Assembly: GCA_014802175.1 (NCBI GenBank)
Contig: JAAVCU010000024.1
Span: 49,245-86,290 of the forward strand
Source of the DNA: Bacteroides sp.
GTDB lineage: Bacteria; Bacteroidota; Bacteroidia; Bacteroidales; Muribaculaceae
Length of the DNA: 37,046 nucleotides
Reading direction: 5' to 3'
This document shows, one piece after another, positions 24,537-33,059 of this stretch. Each line of letters begins with the position of its first letter. Positions within the stretch are counted from its first letter, which is position 1. The position numbers were made by a program, and so were the translations under genes. Below the pieces are notes generated by a model that worked only from the letters and a program-made list of their open reading frames with translations, had not been told where the DNA came from and ran no database searches.

Positions 24537-25484
24537 TTAAAGAAAAGTGCGGATTATGAGCACAAAAAGGAGCATAAGCAATTCTGCACGGAACACAATG
24601 CGAAGCGAGGCGTACATATCGGAGAGGGTTAGTTCGCGCGGATTCACACCGATGTGCGGCTTATAGACCGCCACTCCGAAATAATCGTGCGTGCCGCCGA
24701 AACGGCAATCAAGGATACCCGCCAACGCGGCCTCCGGATAACCTGAGTTAGGGCTGGCATGTGAGCTGCCGAAACGCTTCACAAATTCAATAAGTTTCAA
24801 CCGTCCCGAAGCGAGGACCATCAGAAACGCGGTGAGACGTGCCGGAATATAATTAGCCACATCATCCATGCGCGCGGCAATGCGTCCGAAATCCAGATAG
24901 CGTTCATTCTTATAACCTATCATCGAATCGAGGGTGTTCACCATCTTGTAAGCCATCATGCCGGGCAACCCTAAAAGCAGATACCAGAATATCGGGGCAA
25001 TCACTCCATCGCTGAGATTCTCGGCGAGCGTTTCGAGTGCAGCAGTCTTGATCTCCTGCTCATTAAGCGAGGCAGTGTCGCGACCTACGATTCGTGCAAC
25101 CTGCCGTCTTCCGGCATCCAGCCCCCTCTCACAAGCCTCGAACACCATACGTACCTCGCGCGCAAGCGTTGTCCCGGCAAGACAATAGAATACGCCTACT
25201 GTCTCCACTCCCAATTTCACCAACGGCCAGGGAGTGAGTAACCATAAGACACCCCAGACACACAGGAACACCGCCGCAACCAGTCCGATTGCAACTATCC
25301 CTCCCTTCTCTACGCGCCTCTCTCCGTTGTTGAATCTATGTTCAAAGAAAGAGATCAATTTTCCGAATCCTACCACGGGGTGAGGCAACCATTGCGGATC
25401 GGCTATCAGTCTATCCAATATCCAACCTACAAGCAATGGCGACACTGCCAACAGATATCTCAACAATTCCGATTTTTCAACCAT
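24537..25484 (-). CDS. cbiB: Adenosylcobinamide-phosphate synthase
   Basis: This 315-residue membrane protein (called cobD in the aerobic-pathway nomenclature) has the family start LLVGWILDRLIADPQWLPHP VVGFGK, TTLAREVRMVFEACERGLDA, the core LSDGVIAPIFWYLLLGLPGM and KMVNTLDSMIGYKNERYLDF near 180-200, and SHASPNSGYPEAALAG near 240. It attaches (R)-1-amino-2-propanol phosphate, or a related linker, to adenosylcobyric acid in the inner membrane. It is the last gene of the riboswitch operon and overlaps the CobD-type decarboxylase, which makes its substrate, by 25 nt. Confidence 0.96.
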   Translation of the reverse strand: MVEKSELLRYLLAVSPLLVGWILDRLIADPQWLPHPVVGFGKLISFFEHRFNNGERRVEKGGIVAIGLVAAVFLCVWGVLWLLTPWPLVKLGVETVGVFYCLAGTTLAREVRMVFEACERGLDAGRRQVARIVGRDTASLNEQEIKTAALETLAENLSDGVIAPIFWYLLLGLPGMMAYKMVNTLDSMIGYKNERYLDFGRIAARMDDVANYIPARLTAFLMVLASGRLKLIEFVKRFGSSHASPNSGYPEAALAGILDCRFGGTHDYFGVAVYKPHIGVNPRELTLSDMYASLRIVFRAELLMLLFVLIIRTFL

Positions 25485-26479
25485 TCCTTCACTCCTTCTG
25501 TCAGTAAATCATTTTCTTCCGGACTCTGTGCCGCTACACGGAAATATCTTTCGTCCAACCCTTCAAAATTTGATGCATCGCGAATCAGTATTCCATAATG
25601 CTCAACAAGATATTCCTTAAGTTCCGCCGACGAACCCTCCGGCAATTGGCAAAGAATAAAATTGCAGCATGTATCCGACGACTTTATCCCCATCTCGCGG
25701 AATGATTCTGCAATTCTACGGGCCTCACGGCAGAGCATCTCAACCGGAATCACATAATCTTCATCATGCTCCAGAAGATATTTTCCAGCCTCGATCGCCA
25801 ATGTATTAACATTCCACGGAATAGCGGTTTTACGAATCTCCCGGCCCATAGCTTCCGACGTCACCAGATAACCTATACGCAAACCGGGAACAGCATAACG
25901 TTTCGTGAGCGAGCTCAGTAATATCACGTTTCCCAATTCTGCCGCCTCGCGCGCTGTAAGCCCTTCAATCTTAGTGTAGTCAGCATACGCCTGATCCACC
26001 ACAATCATGCAATTCGGAAGCTCCTTCGCCAATCTGTGCAATTCACCCTTGGCATAACCCTTCCCCGTCGGATTATTCGGATTGCATACCCACACCAGAT
26101 CTACATCGTCAGTAATTTCCTCGATGTCATTGAAGAAAATCATATCCTGATCATATCTATCGCAAGCGTCCTGATATTCGCGGAAAGTAGGTGTGACAAT
26201 TGCCGAACAGCCGTGGTAATAAAGGCTTGCAATCCGATACATCGCATCAGTGGCTCCGTTTGTCACCACCACATTCTCCGGCTTTACGCCCAACTTCGCT
26301 GCAATCTTCGCTTCCAATGAGAATGGGGCGGGTTCCGGATAACTCCCGATCTTGTCCAACACCCCCTTCAGATACTCTTTCAACCCTGAATGATCCGCAT
26401 TCGAGATTATGTTGGTACTGAAATTATGTCTTATCTTATCGCCATAGCGATAGAGATCATCACCATGTCCTTCAATCAT
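25460..26479 (-). CDS. cobD: Threonine-phosphate decarboxylase (CobD-type PLP enzyme)
   Basis: The 339-residue fold-type I PLP enzyme starts MIEGHGDDLYRYGDKIRHNF, a family feature of CobD (HGGN/D...). It has NVVVTNGATDAMYRIAS, WVCNPNNPTGKGY, VDQAYADYT and the PLP-lysine motif SSLTKRYAVPGLRIGY with Lys193. The family is close to histidinol-phosphate aminotransferase, but the neighbours decide for CobD, which decarboxylates L-threonine phosphate to aminopropanol phosphate. It overlaps cobQ by 8 nt and cbiB by 25 nt, so the three are co-translated. No PduX-type threonine kinase is in the window. Confidence 0.93.
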   Translation of the reverse strand: MIEGHGDDLYRYGDKIRHNFSTNIISNADHSGLKEYLKGVLDKIGSYPEPAPFSLEAKIAAKLGVKPENVVVTNGATDAMYRIASLYYHGCSAIVTPTFREYQDACDRYDQDMIFFNDIEEITDDVDLVWVCNPNNPTGKGYAKGELHRLAKELPNCMIVVDQAYADYTKIEGLTAREAAELGNVILLSSLTKRYAVPGLRIGYLVTSEAMGREIRKTAIPWNVNTLAIEAGKYLLEHDEDYVIPVEMLCREARRIAESFREMGIKSSDTCCNFILCQLPEGSSAELKEYLVEHYGILIRDASNFEGLDERYFRVAAQSPEENDLLTEGVKEWLKNRNC

Positions 26480-27962
26480 CCTTTCGCATTATTTCATACA
26501 ACTTGTCAATATCAAGATACTTGCGCAATCTGTCGGCAAGTTCATTATACTGCCTCTCTTTATATTCACGGTAAGACTCAATATTTCCGGTTTCCGGCAA
26601 CCCTCTCTTTATCGCATAGGGTCTGAGCACTGCATCTATAACCTGAATATTGTCAAGCAAACCGTGCACATAGCTTCCGAAAATATTATCTCCGGCGCGG
26701 CATCCGTCGTGTGAGCCATCTTCGCGCCGTATCGGTTGGATAGCATCTGCCTCCACCGTCGTTTCACCGTTATGCACCTCATACCCTTCACACACACCGT
26801 CGCAACAATCCATGGTGAACTTCACGCGACGCACCTTCTTCTCACCCTTCAGCGATGTTCGGGCAGATAGCAGAACCAACCCGATCTGCGAACCCGGCTC
26901 ACCTTCCACCCCGTCAGGATCATCAACCGCCGTGCCCATCATCTGGTAGCCACCGCAGATTCCGATCACTGTCACTCCCCTCTGCGCAGCATCCGTAACG
27001 GTCTGCGCACAGCCGTTCTCCATCATAACCCTCAGATCCGAAACAGTGTTCTTGCTGCCGGGCAGTATTATGATTTCAGCTTTCTTCAATTCCTCCGGAT
27101 CGGAAGTAAAATAGAGATGAACACGCGGGTCGCGCGAGAGTGTGTCGAAATCTGTAAAATTTGAGAGATGGGGTAAAGCCACTACAGCCACATTGATCAG
27201 ATTTTCATCCGTATGTTTCACCGACTTTTTCATCAGCGAAACAGAATCCTCCTCTTCAATGTGGATATCCGTCAGGTAAGGAACAATACCGACAACGGGA
27301 ACACCACAGATCTCCTCCATCTGTTTTCTCCCCCTTTCGAAAAGCTTCTCATCACCCCGGAACTTATTGATTATAATACCCTTTATTCTCTTTCTATCCT
27401 CCTCCGGCTGCAACATTATCGAGCCGTAAGCCGAAGCGAAAACACCGCCCCGGTCTATATCCGCCACCAATATGACAGCAGCATCGGCATATTTAGCCAT
27501 CGACATATTCACGATATCCGATTCGCGGAGATTTATCTCGGCGATGCTCCCCGCACCCTCCATCACTATCGGATTATAACGTGACTGCAATCTGTCGAAA
27601 GCCGCGTGAACCTCCTTACGCAGCGACTCCTTGTTCTCCATACGGAAATACTCATAAGCATCGCGATTGCCAACCGGCTTACCGTTGAGCACCACCTGCG
27701 ATGTCCTTTCCCCCGACGGTTTAAGCAACACCGGGTTCATCTCCGCCATGCACTCCACCCCGGCAGCCTCGGCCTGCACAGCCTGCGCGCGACCAATCTC
27801 CAGTCCATCGGGTGTCACATACGAATTCAACGCCATATTTTGCGCCTTGAATGGTGCAGGATTATACCCATCCTGCAACAGAATCCGGCACAATCCCGCC
27901 GCCAAAACACTTTTCCCGACATCGCTGCCCGTTCCACCGAGCATTATTGACCTGAACCTCAT
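26472..27962 (-). CDS. cobQ: Adenosylcobyric acid synthase (glutamine-hydrolysing)
   Basis: The 496-residue protein (CbiP/CobQ) has an N-terminal dethiobiotin-synthetase-like ATPase domain (MLGGTGSDVGKSVLAAGLCR; APFKAQNMALNS; DIDRGGVFAS) and a C-terminal class I glutamine amidotransferase domain. The nucleophile is Cys336 in VIGICGGYQMMG, and the C-terminal histidine lies in IFGSYVHGLLDN. It amidates side chains b, d, e and g of the corrin ring. The family's usual length is 480-510. The start ATG (27960-27962) is immediately preceded by the AT-rich element also present before cbiA. Its end overlaps cobD. Confidence 0.97.
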   Translation of the reverse strand: MRFRSIMLGGTGSDVGKSVLAAGLCRILLQDGYNPAPFKAQNMALNSYVTPDGLEIGRAQAVQAEAAGVECMAEMNPVLLKPSGERTSQVVLNGKPVGNRDAYEYFRMENKESLRKEVHAAFDRLQSRYNPIVMEGAGSIAEINLRESDIVNMSMAKYADAAVILVADIDRGGVFASAYGSIMLQPEEDRKRIKGIIINKFRGDEKLFERGRKQMEEICGVPVVGIVPYLTDIHIEEEDSVSLMKKSVKHTDENLINVAVVALPHLSNFTDFDTLSRDPRVHLYFTSDPEELKKAEIIILPGSKNTVSDLRVMMENGCAQTVTDAAQRGVTVIGICGGYQMMGTAVDDPDGVEGEPGSQIGLVLLSARTSLKGEKKVRRVKFTMDCCDGVCEGYEVHNGETTVEADAIQPIRREDGSHDGCRAGDNIFGSYVHGLLDNIQVIDAVLRPYAIKRGLPETGNIESYREYKERQYNELADRLRKYLDIDKLYEIMRKDD

Positions 27963-27969
27963 TAATTAA

Positions 27970-28009
27970 TAATTAATAATTAATGGTTAATAATTCTTGA
28001 TTTCACTCT
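27970..28009 (-). repeat. AT-rich intergenic element, copy 1 (before cobQ)
   Basis: The 26-bp core (27970-27995, plus strand TAATTAATAATTAATGG then TTAATAATT) is identical to 29986-30011, and the next 14 bp are also largely alike (TGATTTC shared). Both copies lie just upstream of a glutamine-amidotransferase gene start in the same operon (cobQ here, cbiA there). The bases from 28010 to 28043 are T/A-rich without further features. Confidence 0.85.
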
Positions 28010-28043
28010 TATCACTTACAACTTATCTCCTGTTATTTATTAC

Positions 28044-28601
28044 CTATGACTTATCACCGAACCGCTTCCATCGTTCATCAGATACCTCCTCATCAAAATT
28101 GCACTCCCTTGCCATTGCAAAAAGAAGATCCGAAAGACGGTTGACATAACTCATCATCTCACTCTCAACAGGATCCACCTCATTCAGGCGCCACAACTCC
28201 CGCTCAGCCCTTCGGCACACGGCGCGCGCATGATGCAGCATAGCGGCAACCTGACAACCACCAGGCAACACAAAATCCTGAGTCATACAACCCTTATCAG
28301 ATATCCTGTTCAACTCCCTTTCCAACTCCTCAACAGCTCCGGCTGACAATTGTCTTGGATTCATCTTCCGCTCATCGGAAAGTGTGGCCACACGACTCAT
28401 CAGGTTCATAATATTTTCCTGCACAGTGCGTAGCACCGCATCTTTCGACTCATCCTCCAGCAGAGAACGCACAACACCGATTATACTGTTAAGTTCGTCG
28501 AGGGCACCATTCGCCTCTATGCGGATATCCGTTTTAGGCACCCGGTGTCCGCCATGTATCCCGGTCAATCCGCCATCTCCTCTACGCGTGTAAATTCTCA
28601 T
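28044..28601 (-). CDS. pduO: ATP:cob(I)alamin adenosyltransferase, PduO type
   Basis: The ATG at 28599-28601 is chosen, giving 185 residues that start MRIYTRRGDGGLTGIHGG, the typical PduO-family N-terminus. Extension upstream would use a TTG deep inside cbiA. Motifs include IEANGALDELNSIIG, FVLPGGCQVAAMLHHARAVC and RRAERELW near 135-145, forming the ATP and corrinoid sites of the trimer. It transfers the 5'-deoxyadenosyl group to cob(I)alamin or earlier corrinoids. The start lies inside the end of cbiA (20-nt overlap), which indicates translational coupling. In many naming schemes the function is called cobO; the fold here is PduO, not CobA. Confidence 0.94.
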   Translation of the reverse strand: MRIYTRRGDGGLTGIHGGHRVPKTDIRIEANGALDELNSIIGVVRSLLEDESKDAVLRTVQENIMNLMSRVATLSDERKMNPRQLSAGAVEELERELNRISDKGCMTQDFVLPGGCQVAAMLHHARAVCRRAERELWRLNEVDPVESEMMSYVNRLSDLLFAMARECNFDEEVSDERWKRFGDKS

Positions 28602-29976
28602 AAAGCTCTGATATATCATTATCGCCCCAATACCAATGGGTGTATCCTGCAATTGTGTTCTTATATCTGTAGATCGGAGTTGAAACCCGCTCTCCCTTTA
28701 CATCAAGCTGCTCCGCGCAACTTTTGAAACTTCCGATCCTTTCCTTATTCTCAATAACGGAAGAATAATGAAATTCATGTCCGCGGAGAGTAAAGTCTCC
28801 TATCCTCATCGTTCTGTAGCCGAGATGCAACCTCGCCTTATCCATAGAGGCAGACAGCGGCAACACTCCGCACATCTTCCTGCCGTTGATCTCTTCACCC
28901 AGATAAATCATTCCCCCACATTCAGCCATCACAAATCCACCATTCTCCACAAACTGACGGACCGACTCCCTCATCGGCACATTAGCCTCAAGTCTCTCTG
29001 CGAAAAGTTCCGGATATCCACCCGGGAGGTAGAGGAAATCGGCATCCGGCATCTGTTCATCACTTAGAGGAGAGAACCTCACAATCTCTCCCCCGAATCT
29101 ATGATTACAAGCCAGCGCCCGCAGATTCTCCGGATACACAAAATTGAAAGCATCATCCCATGCCACCGCAATCCTTCCGGCTGCTGCCTTCTCCCCCTCT
29201 GCAGTTGCTATCTCTCCCTCCGCTGCCTTCTCCCCCTCCGCCTCAAGACTGTGCTGAGGGCGAAAGCCCGAAGTCCCCAAGCCCGAAGTTCCCAAGCTCG
29301 AAGCTCCGAATTCCAGACCCTCCAGAAGCCTCTCGAAATCCACACCTGCCCTCACGGCAAGCTCCGCCCTCCTGACAAATTCCTCCATCATATTCGAATC
29401 CCCAAGCGACAGCCCCAAATGCCGGGAAGGAACACTGATCGTCGGATCTCTTCTCACATAACCCAGGCAAGTCACCCCCGCATCCTCCGCTGCCGACTTC
29501 AACAACCGCAGATGATTATCGGAAGCCACATTATTGAAAATCACACCGGCAATCCGTATCCTTTCATCGTGATTCTTAAAGCCTGACAGCAGCGCCACCA
29601 GCGAATAAGCCGAAGAAGCCGCATTCACAACAAGCACTACCGGCAAATCCAGTATCCGGGCTATATTCGAAGCACTTCCCCGATCCTTATCATAACCATC
29701 GAATAGTCCCATCACTCCCTCCACCACCGCAATATCCTTCCCCGCCGCGTATCTTTGGAATCTCTCTTTTACGCAAATTTCGTCAGACATAAAGAGATCC
29801 AGATTGATTGACGGCACACCGGCTGCCACGCGATGAAACTGCGTGTCGATATAATCAGGACCCACCTTGAAAGGAGCCACACTGAATCCACGGTTTGCAA
29901 ATCCCCTCAGCAAACCATTGGTCACCGTTGTCTTCCCACTCCCCGAGCTCACTCCAGCAATAACAAAACCTAACAC
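28582..29976 (-). CDS. cbiA: Cobyrinic acid a,c-diamide synthase with a repeat-derived linker
   Basis: The 464-residue protein (CbiA/CobB) starts with GTG (29974-29976). The ATPase domain has its P-loop at about 8-17 (GVSSGSGKTT) then PFKVGPDYIDTQFH and VVEGVMGLFDGY; the C-terminal glutamine amidotransferase domain has Cys353 in MAECGGMIYLGE and ends with GYTHWYWGDND. The enzyme amidates acetate side chains a and c of the corrin ring. Between the domains, residues about 227-268 are a low-complexity linker (SLGTSGLGTSGFRPQHSLEA then EGEKAAEGE repeats) that includes a 39-bp sequence also found at the end of btuD. The reading frame is kept, so the protein is probably active. It overlaps pduO by 20 nt. 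Confidence 0.95.
   Translation of the reverse strand: MLGFVIAGVSSGSGKTTVTNGLLRGFANRGFSVAPFKVGPDYIDTQFHRVAAGVPSINLDLFMSDEICVKERFQRYAAGKDIAVVEGVMGLFDGYDKDRGSASNIARILDLPVVLVVNAASSAYSLVALLSGFKNHDERIRIAGVIFNNVASDNHLRLLKSAAEDAGVTCLGYVRRDPTISVPSRHLGLSLGDSNMMEEFVRRAELAVRAGVDFERLLEGLEFGASSLGTSGLGTSGFRPQHSLEAEGEKAAEGEIATAEGEKAAAGRIAVAWDDAFNFVYPENLRALACNHRFGGEIVRFSPLSDEQMPDADFLYLPGGYPELFAERLEANVPMRESVRQFVENGGFVMAECGGMIYLGEEINGRKMCGVLPLSASMDKARLHLGYRTMRIGDFTLRGHEFHYSSVIENKERIGSFKSCAEQLDVKGERVSTPIYRYKNTIAGYTHWYWGDNDISELYENLHA
29240..29278 (-). repeat. 39-bp palindrome-containing repeat, copy A, inside cbiA
   Basis: These 39 bp are identical to 30047-30085. The core is GGGCGAAAGCCC, a small hairpin with a GAAA-type loop, and one flank CTCAAGACTGTGCTGAG can also fold. 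Here the sequence is translated as SGFRPQHSLEA in the interdomain linker. On one side two 15-bp units (CCCGAAGTCCCCAAG type) follow in tandem to about 29310, and on the other a duplicated GCTGCCTTCTCCCCCTC flanks it, so the whole linker (about 29175-29310) is built from repeats. Confidence 0.9.
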
Positions 29977-29985
29977 CGGATCTTA

Positions 29986-30025
29986 TAATTAATAATTAAT
30001 GGTTAATAATTAATGATTTCGCCTC
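29986..30025 (-). repeat. AT-rich intergenic element, copy 2 (before cbiA)
   Basis: The 26-bp core 29986-30011 is identical to copy 1 upstream of cobQ. It fills most of the 73-nt gap between the btuD stop and the GTG start of cbiA. It may be a transcribed leader element or simply a mobile spacer. Confidence 0.85.
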
Positions 30026-30046
30026 TGACCCGAGTCCAATCCCCCT

Positions 30047-30085
30047 GCCTCAAGACTGTGCTGAGGGCGAAAGCCCGAAGTCCCC
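30047..30085 (-). repeat. 39-bp palindrome-containing repeat, copy B, at the btuD 3' end
   Basis: Identical over 39 bp to the copy inside cbiA 0.8 kb away, and preceded by a similar C-rich tract. In this place it supplies the last 11 codons and the stop of btuD, read as GDFGLSPSAQS, a different frame from that used in cbiA. Confidence 0.9.
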
Positions 30086-30895
30086 TTGCCTGCAGTCCCG
30101 GTCAATCTTAAACAGCCCTGTCTCCTTGTCGAAGCGGATTCCGGGACGCTGGAAATAGCGCTCAAGATCTCCCGATTCGGTCAACTCCCGGTGAGTTCCC
30201 GTCCTGACTCCAAGTTTCTTATCCATCAGCCAGACGCGATCTGTCAGCTGCAAAGCCATGTCCAGATCGTGGGTAGACAGGAAAATCGTTTTCTCCATGC
30301 TGTGTGCCAGATTATAAAGCAACAGCAAAATCTCGACCTTACTCGGATAATCCAGAAACGCCGTCGGCTCATCGAGAAAAATCACCGGAGTCTCCTGTGC
30401 GAACGCCTTGGCAATCATCACCTTCTGACGCTCGCCATCGCTAAGGCTCTGTACCATCCTGTGCCGTAGCGACTCAATGCCGATCATTGCCAGCGACTTA
30501 TCTACTGCCTCCCTATCCTCTTTCGAGAAACGTCCCCAGAAATCGGTGTAAGGTGCTCTGCCCAATCCCACCAACGTCTCCACATCCATATTCTCCAGCA
30601 GCGGTTTCTCTGTGAGCACAACCCCGATGGTGCGCGACAACTCCTTACCCCTGAAATCCATAATATTCTTGCCCGTTATCTCTATCGAGCCACTCAAAGG
30701 TTTCTGAAAACCGGCAAGCGTCCGCAAGAGTGTAGACTTCCCTGCCCCATTGGGACCCAACAGACACGTCAGTTCCCCGGCATAAAGAGACGCAGTGAGT
30801 TTTGTCGTAACCTCTTTATCACCTTTTGAATTTCGGTAACCGGTTGTGAGATCCACAACTCTAATTTGTTCCTGTGGCATTGGCTTATCGATCAT
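30050..30895 (-). CDS. btuD: Cobalamin/corrinoid ABC transporter ATP-binding protein
   Basis: The 281-residue ATPase has Walker A GPNGAGKST at residues 47-55, the Q-loop region VLTEKPLLENM, the signature LSDGERQKVMIAKAFAQ near 145-160, Walker B VIFLDEPTAFLD, and the switch His in LSTHDLD. It matches FecE/BtuD-type importers. Partner permease and binding protein lie directly upstream (ATGA overlap with btuC), and the operon is under a cobalamin riboswitch, which supports corrinoid rather than iron-siderophore import. The last 11 residues come from a repeat element and look unrelated to the family, so the ancestral C-terminus probably ended near residue 270. Confidence 0.93.
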   Translation of the reverse strand: MIDKPMPQEQIRVVDLTTGYRNSKGDKEVTTKLTASLYAGELTCLLGPNGAGKSTLLRTLAGFQKPLSGSIEITGKNIMDFRGKELSRTIGVVLTEKPLLENMDVETLVGLGRAPYTDFWGRFSKEDREAVDKSLAMIGIESLRHRMVQSLSDGERQKVMIAKAFAQETPVIFLDEPTAFLDYPSKVEILLLLYNLAHSMEKTIFLSTHDLDMALQLTDRVWLMDKKLGVRTGTHRELTESGDLERYFQRPGIRFDKETGLFKIDRDCRQGDFGLSPSAQS

Positions 30896-31896
30896 CTCTT
30901 ACGGAATCTTTCTTTGAATATTACATACAGAATCACCGGCACACCGATCAAGGGAGTCACCCCATTCAACGGGAGCACAATATTTTCAGGAAGCACACAC
31001 AGCAGATTGCACACCAGCCCCACCAGTCCGCCTGTCAGGATGCAGCCGGGAATGATTACCCGGTGATCAGAAACGCGGAAAATCATACGCACGATATGGG
31101 GCACAGCCAGACCGATAAACGATATCGGGCCGCAGAATGCTGTAACTACAGAGGTGAGAATACCCGTTGTCACCAGCAACATATTTCTCACCCACTGCAT
31201 CCTGATTCCGAGATTGAGCGCATAATTCTCTCCGAGAAGAATGATATTCAGAGGTTTCACCATGAGTATGGATAAAATCAGGCCGGCAGATATCGCTATT
31301 GCGAAAATTGGAATCTGCCCTAAAGCCACACCATTGAAGTTACCCATTCCCCACATGGCGTAACCATGCACACCTTCGGCCGTAGAAAGATAATTGAGAA
31401 GTGTGATGACCGAAGATGTGAGATACCCCACCATAATCCCGGCAATCAGCAACATCAGGTCATTCTTAAGCCACATAGAGAAAAGGAGAAGCAACCCCAT
31501 GATGGCAACGCTCCCGACAAACGATCCTATCAGTATAGCCATATAGCCTCCCCAGGAATAACCGGCAGCGGAGACCGATCCACCGAGGAAGAGAATTACG
31601 AACGCCACACCCAAGCTCGATCCGGATGTTATGCCCAGAATCGAGGGACCCGCCAACGGATTGCGGAATGCTGTCTGGAGCATCAGACCGGATACGGTCA
31701 GCGCCGCCCCCGCCAACACTGCGGTGATGGCTTGTGGCAATCGACTGTTGATTACGATGAATCGCAACGGGCCATCGGGATCAGCCCCATTGAAAAGTAT
31801 GTCGGCGACCTCACCGGCGGGTATATCCACCGAACCCACAAACAGGTTCAACAGAAACAGCGCGCCTGTCAGGATCGCAAGAATTATAAAGCGCAT
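30892..31896 (-). CDS. btuC: Cobalamin/corrinoid ABC transporter permease (FecCD family)
   Basis: The 334-residue protein has about 9-10 hydrophobic segments and family motifs: LPQAITAVLAGAALTVSGLM and FRNPLAGPSILGITSGSSLG near 45-95, which face the binding protein and the ATPase; GGLVGLVCNL; and GVPVILYVIF near the end. It forms the homodimeric inner-membrane channel of the BtuCDF importer. The start shares one base with the btuF stop (TAATG) and the end overlaps btuD (ATGA), as usual for this operon type. Confidence 0.94.
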   Translation of the reverse strand: MRFIILAILTGALFLLNLFVGSVDIPAGEVADILFNGADPDGPLRFIVINSRLPQAITAVLAGAALTVSGLMLQTAFRNPLAGPSILGITSGSSLGVAFVILFLGGSVSAAGYSWGGYMAILIGSFVGSVAIMGLLLLFSMWLKNDLMLLIAGIMVGYLTSSVITLLNYLSTAEGVHGYAMWGMGNFNGVALGQIPIFAIAISAGLILSILMVKPLNIILLGENYALNLGIRMQWVRNMLLVTTGILTSVVTAFCGPISFIGLAVPHIVRMIFRVSDHRVIIPGCILTGGLVGLVCNLLCVLPENIVLPLNGVTPLIGVPVILYVIFKERFRKR

Positions 31897-33053
31897 TAAT
31901 TACTTAACTGTTTAAAATATCTGAGATTGAGGTTGAGTTCGGGATGCATCCCCGCGATCATATCTTCAAGCAGTCTGTCGGGATGAAAGGGTGTCTCCTC
32001 ATAATAATCTACATAGTGGGTGTTGCATCCGAAAACCCGCCCATCGCGATAAGCCTTGAACCGGGAATTCACCGGCGCATCCTGAGCGAGTTCAGCCATT
32101 GACTTATCCTTCTCCTGATTATATTTAACAAACCAGACATCGGCATCGTGAGCCTCACCAAGCACCTTTTCAGGAGCCAAAGGCACACTGCCACTCTGAG
32201 CATAAGAGGCAAACGGATTGATTCCCCCGGCATCCTCTATAAGCTTACCCATGGTCGAGACTCCCCCCGGCACATTCCAGACCTGCCCGTAACGCTGATC
32301 TATGAGCACTTTCGGTTTTGACGAAGTTTCAGCAGCGAGCGCCTTAAGGCGGTTATAGTTTCTTTCAGTCTCCTCAAACATTTGCCGTGCCTCCTGCTCC
32401 TTGCCGAAAAGCAACCCGTAGAACTGAACCCACTCAGCTCGGCCGAGTGCAGAGGTCTCCATATAATCCGCACACTCTATGATAGGTATTCCAAGCTCAC
32501 CTACCTTCGCATACTTGTCGTTATTCTCGAACGGTGACAACATTACAACCTGCGGATTCAGCTTTATGATCTTCTCCAGATCCGGGCTGAGACTGACACC
32601 GCAATCAGCAATCTTACCGGAAGCAAGACGTCGCTGCAATTCGGGATTATTGACATATTTGGAATTGCAGATACCTCCGATTGCATCCATCGATCCCAAC
32701 TCCGAGATAAGACTGTTGTGAACCGTAGAATAGACCAGAGCATTCGTTACAGGCACTTTTACGAGAGTGCCCTGCGGAAGATTTTCGGGTGTCACGCTGT
32801 CGCGATTCACAAGGATATATTTTTGCAACGTTTTGAGTGTATCCCATGGATTGCGCACCGTAACCTCCGTGAAATCAGGATGTTTAATTATCGAAAGGTT
32901 CTCCGCATATTTCAGCGGAAGTTCCTCTCCATCACCATCGTATGTTGACGAGGAATGGCTCCCCCCGCATGAAGCGAAGAAAGCCACACCTACCAATAGG
33001 GAAACCAAGAAGTTCACACCCCTCTTCCCTGCCAATCTATATTCCACTATCAT
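31896..33053 (-). CDS. btuF: Corrinoid ABC transporter substrate-binding lipoprotein
   Basis: The 385-residue protein has a signal peptide after a charged start, with lipobox FFASC (Cys29), and the two-lobe class III binding-protein fold joined by a long helix: VYSTVHNSLISELGSMDAIG, PDLEKIIKLNPQVVMLSPFE, the helix KEQEARQMFEETERNYNRLK, then WNVPGGVSTMGKLIEDAGG and DADVWFVKYNQ. BtuF carries corrinoid from the outer-membrane transporter to BtuCD. It is somewhat longer than the E. coli protein (about 266), with an N-terminal extension of about 80 residues common in Bacteroidota. It begins 6 nt after the btuG stop. Confidence 0.9.
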   Translation of the reverse strand: MIVEYRLAGKRGVNFLVSLLVGVAFFASCGGSHSSSTYDGDGEELPLKYAENLSIIKHPDFTEVTVRNPWDTLKTLQKYILVNRDSVTPENLPQGTLVKVPVTNALVYSTVHNSLISELGSMDAIGGICNSKYVNNPELQRRLASGKIADCGVSLSPDLEKIIKLNPQVVMLSPFENNDKYAKVGELGIPIIECADYMETSALGRAEWVQFYGLLFGKEQEARQMFEETERNYNRLKALAAETSSKPKVLIDQRYGQVWNVPGGVSTMGKLIEDAGGINPFASYAQSGSVPLAPEKVLGEAHDADVWFVKYNQEKDKSMAELAQDAPVNSRFKAYRDGRVFGCNTHYVDYYEETPFHPDRLLEDMIAGMHPELNLNLRYFKQLSN

Positions 33054-33059
33054 TTAGCA

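Noticed and set aside
27961..28043. CRISPR-like or phage attachment interpretation of the AT-rich repeats
   Set aside because: Only two copies 2 kb apart with genes between them, no regular spacers, no integrase and no tRNA gene nearby.
28602..28652. Longer start for the adenosyltransferase gene
   Set aside because: The upstream in-frame start is TTG within the cbiA coding end and would add 17 residues not found before the conserved MRIYTRRGDGG start.
31366..31899. Plus-strand 177-codon open frame opposite btuC
   Set aside because: Same reason: charged antisense of a membrane protein gene, with no motif and no start context.
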